From Marinobacter azerbaijanicus (GTDB taxonomy: Bacteria; Pseudomonadota; Gammaproteobacteria; Pseudomonadales; Oleiphilaceae), in contig NZ_JASSVS010000002.1 in assembly GCF_030250645.1 (NCBI RefSeq), forward strand, positions 372,001-436,000: a DNA stretch of 64,000 nt, given 5' to 3'. A program made the position numbers and the translations under genes. Each line of letters opens with the position of its first letter. The first letter of the stretch is position 1. Of the stretch, positions 27,030-36,228 are shown one piece after another. The notes below the pieces were generated by a model. That model did no database searches and had not been told where the DNA came from. It saw only the letters and a program-made list of their open reading frames with translations.

Positions 27030-29693
27030 TTAGCCAGTATTGCGCATACCCGCCGAGATGCCCGCCATGGTGACCTTCAGGGCGCGTTCTACCATATCCG
27101 GCACTTCGCCCTTGCCTTCACCCTCACGGTCGCGCTTCAACAGTTCGGCCTGTAGATAGTGTAGCGGATCAGTATACGGATTACGTACACGCATGGAATG
27201 GGCAAAGACAGGTTCCTGTTCCAGGAGTGTGTCCTGCTCTTTCAGTTCCAGCAAGTGTCGTATGCAGCCCTGCAGGCGTTCCCGCAGGTCTTTGCCCAGT
27301 GCCAGCAGCTTCGGATCGTCTACCAGTGTCTGCTCGTAGTAGCTGGCAATCCGCAGGTCGGATTTTGCCAGCACCATCTCCAGCATATCCACATAGGTTT
27401 TAAAGAACGGCCACTTCTGCATCATTTCCCGCAACACCGGCACACGGTCATTACGGAAGGCTTCCGCCAGGGCCACGTCGCTGCCCAGCCAGCTTGGCAG
27501 CATCAGGCGCATCTGGGTCCAGGCGAATATCCAGGGAATGGCCCGCAGGCTTTCCACGCCACCGCCGGGTTTGCGACGTGCGGGGCGGCTGCCCAGGGCA
27601 AGTTTGCCGAGGGCCTGCTCGGGAGTGACCTGGCGGAAATAGGGCACGAAATCCGGGTTGTCCCGGACCACGTCGCGGTAGGCTTTCAGGGATCGCTCCG
27701 TCAGCCAGTCCATAACCTCACGCCACTCCGGCTCCGGCCCGCGAGGCGGAGCCAGTGTCGCTTCCACCACCGCGGTGGTATAGAGCGTCAGGCTCTGTTC
27801 CGCCAGCCGGGGCAAACCGAACTTGAAGCGTATCATCTCGCCTTGCTCGGTAATCCGGAAACTGCCGTTAACCGAGCCCGGAGGCTGGGACAGAATCGCC
27901 CGGTTGGCCGGGCCACCGCCACGGCCGACTGTGCCGCCACGGCCATGGAACAGCGTCAGATGAATGCCGTGCTTGCCGGCGACTTCCGTCAACTGTTCCT
28001 GGGCCTGGTACTGGGCCCAGGCTGCCATCATCTGGCCGGCATCCTTGGAGGAGTCGGAGTAGCCGATCATCACTTCCTGGCGACCCTCGCAGTAATCCCG
28101 ATACCAGTCCACATTGTAGAGCGCCGCCATGCTGTCTGGCGCGCCCCGCAGGTCGTCGAGAGTCTCGAACAGCGGCACAACACGCATCGGGTTTTCCATG
28201 CCTGCTTCACGCAACAGGAGGATGACGTTGAGTACGTCCGAGGGTTTGCTGGCCATGGAGATCACGTAGGACCCCAACGCCTCCGGTGTCTGTTGCGCCA
28301 CCACCTCACAGGTGGCCAGCACTTCCCTGACTTCCTCGGATGGCTGCCAGTTTCTGGGCACCAGCGGGCGACGGCCCTTGAGCTCCCGCACCAGGAAATC
28401 CTGACGTTCCTGTTCGGACCAGGACAGATAGTCACCCATCCCCAGGTATTCCACCATTTCAGCAACCGCTCCAGCGTGACGGGAGGCTTCCTGGCGGATA
28501 TCCAGGCGAATCAGTGGCAGGCCAAAGGTGTGAGCCCGGCGAATGGTGTCCAGCAAGGGCCCGTTGGCAATGGTCTCCAGACCACAATCCACAAGAGAGC
28601 GGTAACACAGCTCCAATGGACCCGTAAAATCCTCGTTGGCAAACAGAATATCCGTGGTGTCCGCCGGCTCGCCGGCCACGCTGGCTTCTGCCCAGTCCCG
28701 GGTCTTGATCAGCCTTTCCCGCAGTCCCGCCAGCACCATACGATAGGGCTCGCGGGACTCCCCGGTGACCGCACGCAGCTCGTCACTGGCCTGCCACATG
28801 GATAGCTCGGCTCGCAAGGCCTGGATATCCCGCAGATAAAGATCGGCGGCCATCCAGCGGCCCAGCAGGAATACCTTGCGGGTGACTTCATGGGTGACAT
28901 TGGGGTTGCCGTCGCGATCGCCACCCATCCAGGACGCAATACGGATTGGCGATGCATCCAGCGGAAGTCCCTTGCCAGTGGCATCGGACAGCGACAGGTC
29001 AAGACTCCTCAGGAAACGCGGCAGGGCCTGCCACAGGCTGTTTTCGATAACCGCAAACCCCCACTTTGCTTCGTCTACTGCAGTGGGTCGTTCATGGCGT
29101 ATTTCATCGGTATGCCAGGCTTCGGTGACCAACTGCCCCAGCCGGTCCACGACTTCATCGCGCTCCGCGGGCAAAAGGTCGTCATGATCCAGACGTGCCA
29201 GACAGTCTGACATTTCATCGTATTTCATGATCAGGGTGCGACGCGCCACCTCGGTCGGGTGCGCAGTGAGCACGTATTCGATACGCAGGTCAGCAACCCG
29301 CCGGTGTAGTTCTTCCGGGCTGACACCGCCACTCTTGAGGCGACTGAATACCTCGCCGAGGGATTCCACCATCAGGTCCGACTGGTGGCCGCGCTTGCGG
29401 CGTATGCCATGGTACTGCTCGGCCAGGTTGGCCAGATTCAGAAACTGGTTGAACGCACGTGTCACTGGTAAAAGCTCATCATCTCTGAGTTTGCCCAGCA
29501 GGTTGACCAGGCGCTGCCCGGAACCGCTTTCCTGGCGACGGTCGGCCTTGGCGGCCGCGCGCACCTCTTCAATCAGTTCATAACACTCCTGGCCAGGTTG
29601 GCGCTGGATACTCTGTCCCAGCAACTCACCCAGCATGCGAACGTTTTCTCGGAGTTCGGGGTGTAGCTCGGTCACATTGACGTCCTTTTGCAT
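27030..29693 (-). CDS. ppc: Phosphoenolpyruvate carboxylase
   Basis: 887 residues. Fixes bicarbonate onto phosphoenolpyruvate to refill oxaloacetate. The catalytic His145 sits in VLTAHPTEVARRT; the lysine block is GYSDSSKDAG, the arginine/glycine-rich substrate loop is FHGRGGTVGRGGG, and the C-terminus ends in the conserved MRNTG. Divergent from the small RHH-like gene at 29777. A palindromic element stands just beyond the 3' end. Confidence 0.97.
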   Translation of the reverse strand: MQKDVNVTELHPELRENVRMLGELLGQSIQRQPGQECYELIEEVRAAAKADRRQESGSGQRLVNLLGKLRDDELLPVTRAFNQFLNLANLAEQYHGIRRKRGHQSDLMVESLGEVFSRLKSGGVSPEELHRRVADLRIEYVLTAHPTEVARRTLIMKYDEMSDCLARLDHDDLLPAERDEVVDRLGQLVTEAWHTDEIRHERPTAVDEAKWGFAVIENSLWQALPRFLRSLDLSLSDATGKGLPLDASPIRIASWMGGDRDGNPNVTHEVTRKVFLLGRWMAADLYLRDIQALRAELSMWQASDELRAVTGESREPYRMVLAGLRERLIKTRDWAEASVAGEPADTTDILFANEDFTGPLELCYRSLVDCGLETIANGPLLDTIRRAHTFGLPLIRLDIRQEASRHAGAVAEMVEYLGMGDYLSWSEQERQDFLVRELKGRRPLVPRNWQPSEEVREVLATCEVVAQQTPEALGSYVISMASKPSDVLNVILLLREAGMENPMRVVPLFETLDDLRGAPDSMAALYNVDWYRDYCEGRQEVMIGYSDSSKDAGQMMAAWAQYQAQEQLTEVAGKHGIHLTLFHGRGGTVGRGGGPANRAILSQPPGSVNGSFRITEQGEMIRFKFGLPRLAEQSLTLYTTAVVEATLAPPRGPEPEWREVMDWLTERSLKAYRDVVRDNPDFVPYFRQVTPEQALGKLALGSRPARRKPGGGVESLRAIPWIFAWTQMRLMLPSWLGSDVALAEAFRNDRVPVLREMMQKWPFFKTYVDMLEMVLAKSDLRIASYYEQTLVDDPKLLALGKDLRERLQGCIRHLLELKEQDTLLEQEPVFAHSMRVRNPYTDPLHYLQAELLKRDREGEGKGEVPDMVERALKVTMAGISAGMRNTG

Positions 29694-29729
29694 TGACGGC
29701 GGCGAAGTAAAGTAACGATACTATTTACA

Positions 29730-29759
29730 ATTAAAGCCTGTCTAACGATTAAAGTCTGT
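29730..29759. promoter_or_regulatory. Direct repeat in the ppc / RHH-like divergent promoter region
   Basis: ATTAAAGCCTGT (29730-29741) and ATTAAAGTCTGT (29748-29759) start 18 bases apart in the 83-base gap between ppc and the RHH-like gene. Direct repeats spaced this way are common RHH-protein sites; autoregulation by the product of the adjacent gene is a guess. Confidence 0.3.
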
Positions 29760-29776
29760 GGTCGCAAGGAGTATTC

Positions 29777-30010
29777 ATGAAAGTAACCGATCTGCCCAAA
29801 CACTGGGAAAGCGAAAAGGAGCCCGTCGAGCGGAGCCACGATTACAATCTGCGTTTGCCGCTGGAAGATGCTGCCCGCATAGCAGCGCTGGCAGAACTTT
29901 ACCCTGACCGTTCGGAAAGCGACATTCTGAATGACATGATTGCCGCCGCCCTGGACGATCTGGTCAGGCTGAGCCCGTTGAAGGACAAGCTGGAAGGCAA
30001 GGATAAATAA
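29777..30010 (+). CDS. Small RHH-like protein, paralogue A
   Basis: 77 residues. MKVTDLPKHW start, then a helix-rich region (EDAARIAALAELYPDRSESDILNDMIAAALDDL) that fits a ribbon-helix-helix DNA-binding fold. The convergent neighbour at 30091-30435 has the same layout (M-K-[VI]-x-D-L...W, ALYP..S..D.[ML]..[ML]I.AALD[DE]L), so the two are paralogues. AAGGAG stands before the ATG. A strong terminator hairpin (30029-30049) follows. The annotation as DNA-binding is inferred from pattern; pilin-assembly naming seen for relatives has little basis here. Confidence 0.75.
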   Translation: MKVTDLPKHWESEKEPVERSHDYNLRLPLEDAARIAALAELYPDRSESDILNDMIAAALDDLVRLSPLKDKLEGKDK

Positions 30011-30028
30011 CGCGGGAGTGTCGCACTG

Positions 30029-30056
30029 CGGGGTGGTCGGACCACCCCGTCGTTTT
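30029..30056. terminator. Strong intrinsic terminator between the convergent RHH-like paralogues
   Basis: A 21-base near-perfect hairpin, CGGGGTGGTC-GGACCACCCCG, is followed by TCGTTTTCT on the plus strand. It ends transcription of the gene at 29777 and may help on the other strand. Confidence 0.85.
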
Positions 30057-30090
30057 CTACAGGTCTATCGTAATCAGGCAGCTTGCCTGA

Positions 30091-30435
30091 TCAGGCAACC
30101 GATTCGAGCTGACGCGCCTTGAGCCGCTGGATATGTTTCTGGCTCAGACTGATGAAACGCGGCGTCATGCCTTTGTCTTCGTAAATCTCAAAGCCGTCCT
30201 CGTCGAAGGCGACAACCTTCGAGCCCTGAACATACGGAAAACTGGTTTCCAGTTCGTCAAGCGCCGCTGAGATGAGGTCCCGCATAAGATCCTGGGAGGA
30301 TTTCATCGGATATAAAGCGGCCAGTTTCTCCAGTCGCTTGTGATGCTGGTCAGAGAGCGCAGCAAAATACGCATCCCGGGTCAGTCGACCACGTGCATGC
30401 TTGTCCCAGTAATTGACCAGATCTTTAATTTTCAT
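30091..30435 (-). CDS. Small RHH-like protein, paralogue B with C-terminal extension
   Basis: 114 residues from ATG at 30435. AGGAG and AAGG lie 13 and 5 bases upstream, and the N-terminus MKIKDLVNYW matches paralogue A, so the longer frame to 30525 is not used. The shared helical region is LEKLAALYPMKSSQDLMRDLISAALDEL. A 40-residue C-terminal part (EDGFEIYEDKG, then a Lys/Arg-rich tail) is missing in paralogue A. Probable DNA-binding regulator; targets unknown. Confidence 0.75.
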   Translation of the reverse strand: MKIKDLVNYWDKHARGRLTRDAYFAALSDQHHKRLEKLAALYPMKSSQDLMRDLISAALDELETSFPYVQGSKVVAFDEDGFEIYEDKGMTPRFISLSQKHIQRLKARQLESVA

Positions 30436-30563
30436 GGTGCCTTCACTCCTGCATCTTCTTAGTGGCCCACGAGGCGCACGGATGATGTGCTCCCGTAACC
30501 GAAAGTGTAGACGAAGCAACCGCACCGGGGGCGGATATATTGGTAACGGATTGTACTTATCCG

Positions 30564-31421
30564 TTACTTTTTCCGCTGTTTTTCAACTCCTTTGACGGTT
30601 TGCCAGATGGCATCCAGGGCCTCCAGCGATTCGCCGTCCAGATCGCGGCCTTCGCGTGCGAGGTATGCCTCAATAGCCCGGAACCGCGACTCAAACTTAT
30701 GGTTGGTACCATTGAGTGCCTGCTCGGGATTGACCCTCATAAAGCGTGCCAGGTTAACACAGACAAACAGCAGGTCTCCCAGCTCGTCCTCGATGGCTGC
30801 TACCGGCCCTGCCCCTGAACACGCGTCATACCAGGCTTCCTTCAGCTCATCGATCTCTTCATGGAGCTTGTCGAATACCGGCTCAATATCCGGCCAGTCA
30901 AAGCCATGATTGGCTGCCCTGCGCTGAAGTTTCTCAGCGCGCACCATCGCGGGGAGTGTTCGCGCAATGCCGTCCAGCCTGCTCTCGGAGGCGGCGTCTG
31001 ACGGTCTTTCCGGCTTCGCCGCGCGTTCTTCCGCCTTGATTCGCCCCCAGTTGGCTTTGATCTCGGCCTCACCGGGGCGGTTGTTCGGGTCGATGCGACT
31101 TTCCAGGGTGCCATCCGGGAATACATGGGGATGTCGCCGGACCAGTTTACGCACAAGATTGTCCACCACCGAGTCGAAATCGAAGTGGCTCTGCTCTTCC
31201 CCCATCTGACTATAGAAAATCACCTGGAATAACAGATCGCCGAGCTCATCTTCCAGGTGGGGATAGTCTTCCCGGTCTATGGCGTCGGCAACCTCGTAGG
31301 CTTCTTCCAGAGTGTAAGGCACGATGGTTCTGAAAGTCTGGCGGGTATCCCACGGACAGCCGGACTCCGGGTCCCTCAGTCGCGCCATCAGGTTCTTCAG
31401 GTCATCAATGGTATAGCTCAT
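30564..31421 (-). CDS. mazG: Nucleoside triphosphate pyrophosphohydrolase
   Basis: 285 residues with two MazG halves. The metal-binding EExxE helices are visible (EEAYEVADAI near residue 35 and the second-half ELGDLLF blocks). The enzyme hydrolyses NTPs to NMP and diphosphate and in E. coli lowers ppGpp indirectly. The ATG overlaps the relA stop by four bases (31418-31421), so mazG is coupled to relA. Here there is no mazE-mazF pair beside it. Confidence 0.93.
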   Translation of the reverse strand: MSYTIDDLKNLMARLRDPESGCPWDTRQTFRTIVPYTLEEAYEVADAIDREDYPHLEDELGDLLFQVIFYSQMGEEQSHFDFDSVVDNLVRKLVRRHPHVFPDGTLESRIDPNNRPGEAEIKANWGRIKAEERAAKPERPSDAASESRLDGIARTLPAMVRAEKLQRRAANHGFDWPDIEPVFDKLHEEIDELKEAWYDACSGAGPVAAIEDELGDLLFVCVNLARFMRVNPEQALNGTNHKFESRFRAIEAYLAREGRDLDGESLEALDAIWQTVKGVEKQRKK

Positions 31422-33655
31422 GAGCGCTTGCGCCTGACGTCTATGATATTGGGCAGGTTACGGATCTGGGCCAGCAACCGGGCCAGCTGATCGAGGCTGG
31501 ATATCTCCACCGTCACCGTCATGGTGGCAGTGTTCTCGTCCTTGTTGGACATGGTGTTAAGCGAAAGGACGTCGCTTTTCGATGACGAAAGCACCTGGGT
31601 GATATCCCGCAACAAGCCGGAACGGTCGTAGGCTTCAATTTCCACATCCACCGGATAAACGGCCACAGGCTGTCCGCCCCAGCTCACCTCGATGATTCGG
31701 TTGGGCTCGAATTCCTTGAGGTTCAGAAACGTCAGGCAGTCCTGTCGATGGACGGTGACACCCCGGCCAACGGTGATGTAGCCACCGATCGGATCACCAG
31801 GCAGTGGCTTGCAGCACTTTGCCACCTGGGTCTTCAGCTTGCCGACACCGAGGATCTGGATATCCGATTCCGTATCGTAGGGCTTGCGCCGCTGGGTGCT
31901 GAGCTTCAGGTCCAGCTGTTCGGATTTCGGCTCCAGCATCTGCTGGGCGACGTTGGCGACGTGTGTCGGACGAAGGTCGCCGGCACCCACGGCGGCAAAC
32001 ATGTCCTCGGAGCCATGGTAATTTACCTTGCGTGCCAGGTCGTTAAGGTCCACGTCGTAAAGTGACAACCGCTTGAATTCGTCCTCCAGGATGGCACGGC
32101 CGTCAACGATATTGCGGTCACGATCCTGTTGCTTGAACCAGTGGGTCACCTTGGCCCGAGCCCGCGATGTCTGGATATAGCCCAGGCTGGGGTTCAGCCA
32201 GTCCCGACTCGGCGCCTGGTTGTTGGAGGTAAGAATGGAGATCTGGTCACCGGTTTTCAGCGGATAGGTCAGCGGCACGATCCGGCTGTTGACCTTGGCG
32301 CCACGGCAGGCATGGCCGATCTCGGTGTGGACCCGATAGGCGAAATCCACAGGTGTTGCGCCCTGCGGCAGGTCGACTACGTGGCCCTCGGGTGTAAACA
32401 CATAGACACGGTCAGAGGCGACATCAGACTTGAGGTGGTCCGCCAGCCCGGACAGATCGCCCAGTTCTTCCTGCCATTCAAGAACCTGCCGCAGCCAGTT
32501 GATCTTGGCATCATACCCCACGGAGCGATTGCCTTTGTCCGTGCCCTTATACAACCAGTGGGCACACACTCCCAGCTCGGCTTCTTCGTGCATGGCATGG
32601 GTGCGGATCTGCACCTCCATCACCTTGCCTTCCGGGCCGATCACGGCAGTGTGGAGGGACTGATACCCGTTTTCCTTGGGGTTGGCGATATAGTCGTCGA
32701 ACTCGTTGGGAATGTGGCGCCAGAGCGTGTGCACAATACCCAGCGCGGCGTAACAGTCGCGCACCTCCGGCACCAGGATACGGACCGCACGAACATCGTA
32801 GACCTGGGAAAAATCGATGCCCTTGCGCCGCATTTTTCGCCAGATACTGTAGATGTGCTTGGCTCGCCCCGAGAGTTCGCCTTCTATTCCAGACTCTCGC
32901 AGCTCTTCCTTGACCGTTGTAATCACGCGCTTGATGTAGCTTTCACGATCCAGCCTTTTCTCATCAAGCAGCTTGGCTATCTTTTTATAGGCTGACTCAT
33001 GCAGGTAACGGAAAGAGAGGTCTTCCAGCTCCCACTTGATGTGACCAATTCCCAGGCGATGTGCAAGAGGCGCATAGATATCAAAGACCTCACGGGCCAC
33101 GCGCATGCGCTTCTCTTCCGATGCATTCTTGACCGCACGGATGGCGCAGGTTCGCTCTGCGAGTTTGATGAGCGCCACCCGAACATCATCGATCATGGTG
33201 ACCAGCATCTTGCGAACGTTGTCGAGCTGGCCCTCGGTCTGGCCGAGCACATTGCCTTTGAGGGGATGGTGGATGGACGAAATCGCAGCCATCTGCTGCA
33301 CGCCATCGATCAACCCGGCCACTTCGTCGCCGAACTCCTTGCGGATTTCCTCCAGAGGAATACGCTCTTCACGCACGGCCCGGTAAAGAATCGCCGCAAC
33401 CAGACTGCTCTGGTCGAGATGCAGCTCCACCAGCACCTGGGCCATTTCTATACCGGTACGGAAACTACTGGCGCCCGGCGCCCAGATCCTGTCTTCACGT
33501 ACAGCCTGAAAATCAATGGCGGCAGCCTTTTCGCAGGCCCGCCGGAACTGTTCGGGATTCTCAAGATGCGTCTGTGACTCGATCTGACGGACCCAGCGGT
33601 CAATATCAACCTGGCCGTCACCCGTCACTGCATAGTCTTCGCGAACTTTTACCAT
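31418..33655 (-). CDS. relA: GTP pyrophosphokinase RelA (ppGpp synthetase I)
   Basis: 745 residues. Order: pseudo-hydrolase HD region, synthetase, TGS, helical and C-terminal ACT domain. The HD pair of bifunctional Rel enzymes is replaced (AAILYRAVRE), the sign of a synthetase-only RelA. The synthetase core (YQSLHTAVIGPEGKVMEVQIRT) is intact; TGS begins VYVFTPEGHVVDLPQGAT. It makes (p)ppGpp when uncharged tRNA enters the ribosome. It follows rlmD by 58 bases and is coupled to mazG. Confidence 0.96.
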   Translation of the reverse strand: MVKVREDYAVTGDGQVDIDRWVRQIESQTHLENPEQFRRACEKAAAIDFQAVREDRIWAPGASSFRTGIEMAQVLVELHLDQSSLVAAILYRAVREERIPLEEIRKEFGDEVAGLIDGVQQMAAISSIHHPLKGNVLGQTEGQLDNVRKMLVTMIDDVRVALIKLAERTCAIRAVKNASEEKRMRVAREVFDIYAPLAHRLGIGHIKWELEDLSFRYLHESAYKKIAKLLDEKRLDRESYIKRVITTVKEELRESGIEGELSGRAKHIYSIWRKMRRKGIDFSQVYDVRAVRILVPEVRDCYAALGIVHTLWRHIPNEFDDYIANPKENGYQSLHTAVIGPEGKVMEVQIRTHAMHEEAELGVCAHWLYKGTDKGNRSVGYDAKINWLRQVLEWQEELGDLSGLADHLKSDVASDRVYVFTPEGHVVDLPQGATPVDFAYRVHTEIGHACRGAKVNSRIVPLTYPLKTGDQISILTSNNQAPSRDWLNPSLGYIQTSRARAKVTHWFKQQDRDRNIVDGRAILEDEFKRLSLYDVDLNDLARKVNYHGSEDMFAAVGAGDLRPTHVANVAQQMLEPKSEQLDLKLSTQRRKPYDTESDIQILGVGKLKTQVAKCCKPLPGDPIGGYITVGRGVTVHRQDCLTFLNLKEFEPNRIIEVSWGGQPVAVYPVDVEIEAYDRSGLLRDITQVLSSSKSDVLSLNTMSNKDENTATMTVTVEISSLDQLARLLAQIRNLPNIIDVRRKRS

Positions 33656-33713
33656 ATCGCTCTTGTTCTTCCTGGTCGCTTACCCGGCCGTCCGTGACCG
33701 GTACCGAGATTCA

Positions 33714-35051
33714 TCAGTTATCCACGCGTTCGAACATGGCCATGGACTCAACGTGCGTGGTGTGGGGGAACATGTCCATAACGCCGGACCTCACCAAACG
33801 GTAACCATTACGCACCATAACCCCGGCGTCCCTGGCCAATGTGGCCGGGTTGCAGGATACGTAAACAATCCGCTTTGCCCCGAAAGCTGTCAGGTACTCA
33901 CAGACCTCCTGGGCTCCGGAACGCGGGGGATCTATCAGGATCTTGTCGAAACCCTCGGCTGCCCAGGGTTGCGCGGTGAAATCCGCCTGCAGGTCGGCGC
34001 CGTGGAATGCGACATTCGATAACCCGTTGAGTTCCGCATTTTCACGACCGCGAACCACCATGGCATCATCTCCCTCAACACCGACAACCTGTGCGGCACG
34101 ACGCGCCAATGGCAGGGTGAAGTTGCCCAGCCCGCAGAACAGGTCCAACACTCGCTCCTCAGGCCGCACGTCCAGCCACTCCACGGCTCTGTGTACCATG
34201 GTGCGATTGATACCTGCATTGACCTGGGTAAAGTCCATGGGATGAAACTTCATGGTCAGGTCAAACTCTTCCATGTGATAGGACAGTCTCTCTTCACCCG
34301 ACTCGGGCCAGATCCTGTGAACCGTATCCGGCCCTTTTGGCTGCAGGTAGATATGCAAGTCGTGGGCCTGACCAAAGCGGATCAGCGCCGCCGTGTCGGA
34401 TTCGCTCAGGGGATCCATATTGCGGAACACCATCGCGGCTTCCTGGTCGCCACAGGCCACCTCGACCTGGGGAATGCGCCGATGGGCATCCAGGCCATGG
34501 AGCATTTCCCGCAGCGGGGTTATTCGCTCGCCAATGCGCGGATCAAGGACCACGCAGCGATCAATATCGGTCAGGAAGCTGTTGCGTTTTTCACGGAACC
34601 CTACCAGCACTGACTCCCGAGCGGGGACATACTTCACCCCCAGTCTGGCCTTGCGGCGATAGCCCAACGCGGGAGAGCGCATGGGAGCGACCCACTCCTC
34701 CGGCTCAATGCCCCCGAAATGGGCAAAATGCTCCCGCAGGGTATCTTCCTTGAACCGGATCTGGGCATCGCCAGCCATGTGCTGAAGACTGCACCCGCCG
34801 CAGAGATCGGCAAAATCACAGGGCGGCGTGATACGGGCGGCGTCAGCTTCGAGCACTTCCACAGCCCGCAACTCATCAAACTTGCTGCGCGAACTGATGA
34901 ATCTGGCCATCACGGTTTCGCCGGGCAGAGCGCCATCCACGAACTGGGCCTTGCCATTATCGCGGGCTATCCCCCGGCCGTCGTGACTCAGGTTTTCAAT
35001 CACACAACGCACCGGTTCGGTTGGCAGGGCTTTCCTGCGTCTTCTGCTCAT
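33714..35051 (-). CDS. rlmD: 23S rRNA (uracil-1939-C5)-methyltransferase
   Basis: 445 residues. An N-terminal TRAM-like domain, a 4Fe-4S cysteine cluster ([10 protein letters not shown] and a later Cys), the SAM motif [15 protein letters not shown] and the catalytic [12 protein letters not shown] cysteine identify RlmD (RumA). It methylates U1939 of 23S rRNA. The order cysM-rlmD-relA-mazG is the same as in Pseudomonas. Confidence 0.95.
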   Translation of the reverse strand: MSRRRRKALPTEPVRCVIENLSHDGRGIARDNGKAQFVDGALPGETVMARFISSRSKFDELRAVEVLEADAARITPPCDFADLCGGCSLQHMAGDAQIRFKEDTLREHFAHFGGIEPEEWVAPMRSPALGYRRKARLGVKYVPARESVLVGFREKRNSFLTDIDRCVVLDPRIGERITPLREMLHGLDAHRRIPQVEVACGDQEAAMVFRNMDPLSESDTAALIRFGQAHDLHIYLQPKGPDTVHRIWPESGEERLSYHMEEFDLTMKFHPMDFTQVNAGINRTMVHRAVEWLDVRPEERVLDLFCGLGNFTLPLARRAAQVVGVEGDDAMVVRGRENAELNGLSNVAFHGADLQADFTAQPWAAEGFDKILIDPPRSGAQEVCEYLTAFGAKRIVYVSCNPATLARDAGVMVRNGYRLVRSGVMDMFPHTTHVESMAMFERVDN

Positions 35052-35086
35052 AGGACATCTCTTGCTGAGGTCTGGTCTTGATAAAT

Positions 35087-35980
35087 TCAGGCGCCGGGGA
35101 AAACACCGGTGGACAGGTAGCGGTCACCCCGGTCACAGATAATGGCCACGATCACCGCGTTTTCAACCTGCGCAGACAGTTTCAGTGCTGCAGCAATGGA
35201 GCCACCAGAGGAAACACCGCAGAAGATCCCCTCTTCGCTGGCCAGTGCGCGCATGGTGTCCTCGGCTTCCTGTTGACCGATATCCAGTACGGTATCGACG
35301 CGGGAGGCATCGTAGATCTTCGGCAGGTAGGGCTCTGGCCAGCGACGAATACCGGGTATGGATGCCCCCTCCTTTGGCTGCAAACCCACGATCTGAACCC
35401 GCGGATTGCGTTCCTTCAAGTATCTGGAGACCCCCATAATGGTGCCGGTGGTGCCCATGGAGCTGACAAAGTGCGTAATCCTGCCCCGGGTCTGTTCCCA
35501 GATTTCGGGGCCTGTCGTGCGGTAATGCGCCAACGGATTGTCCGGGTTGGCAAACTGGTCCAGCACCTTGCCCCTGCCTTGCGCCTCCATCTGCTGCGCC
35601 AGATCACGAGCGGATTCCATCCCACCTTCTTTACTGACACTGAGGATCTCGGCACCGTAGGCCCGCATGGACGCCCGACGCTCTTCGCTCGCATTTTCAG
35701 GCATGATCAGAATCATACGATAGCCCTTGATGGCAGCCGCCATGGCCAGGGCTATACCGGTATTGCCACTGGTTGCTTCAATCAGGGTGTCTCCCGGCTT
35801 GATCTCGCCCCGGCGCTCCGCTTCCTGGATCATGCTGATAGCCGGACGGTCCTTCACAGAGCCCGCCGGATTGTTGCCTTCCAGCTTGGCCAGGATAACG
35901 TTGCTGGTCTCACCCGGAAGCCGCTGCAGACGGACGAGGGGTGTGTGCCCTACATAATCTTCTATGGTCGGGAAATGCAT
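35087..35980 (-). CDS. cysM: Cysteine synthase B
   Basis: 297 residues. PLP-lysine 43 in [12 protein letters not shown]; the phosphate loop is [12 protein letters not shown]. The enzyme makes cysteine from O-acetylserine and sulfide (or thiosulfate). A longer open frame runs to 36169, but the ATG at 35980, with GAAGAAGG eight bases upstream and the normal N-terminus [18 protein letters not shown], is chosen. Divergent from gacS across 248 bases. Confidence 0.94.
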   Translation of the reverse strand: MHFPTIEDYVGHTPLVRLQRLPGETSNVILAKLEGNNPAGSVKDRPAISMIQEAERRGEIKPGDTLIEATSGNTGIALAMAAAIKGYRMILIMPENASEERRASMRAYGAEILSVSKEGGMESARDLAQQMEAQGRGKVLDQFANPDNPLAHYRTTGPEIWEQTRGRITHFVSSMGTTGTIMGVSRYLKERNPRVQIVGLQPKEGASIPGIRRWPEPYLPKIYDASRVDTVLDIGQQEAEDTMRALASEEGIFCGVSSGGSIAAALKLSAQVENAVIVAIICDRGDRYLSTGVFPGA

Positions 35981-36228
35981 GTATGTAACCTTCTTCAATT
36001 CTTCCGGGACCCGTTGCCAGCCATTGGCGCCGACAACACAAGCCTGTGGTACACTCCGGATTCGCATGATACGCGGAATATACGCTGTCTCCCAATACAG
36101 CTTCTTGCTATATCCATGACTTGGGGCTATATCCGGGAGTGCCATCACGGCCAGAAGACGTGGAATCATCTATTCTGACAGGGAAGAATGCCGGGAATTC
36201 GGTCGGCGAAGTCAATCGGGAACTCACT

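Noticed and set aside
27198..28805. Long open frame (535 codons) opposite ppc
   Set aside because: Same reason: complete ppc motifs lie on the other strand and the translated product looks random.
29777..30435. Toxin-antitoxin system
   Set aside because: The two RHH-like genes are convergent paralogues and no toxin-like (RelE, MazF, HipA or PIN) gene lies next to them.
30564..31421. mazG as part of a MazEF toxin module
   Set aside because: mazG here is coupled to relA and there is no mazE or mazF; it is the usual pyrophosphohydrolase.
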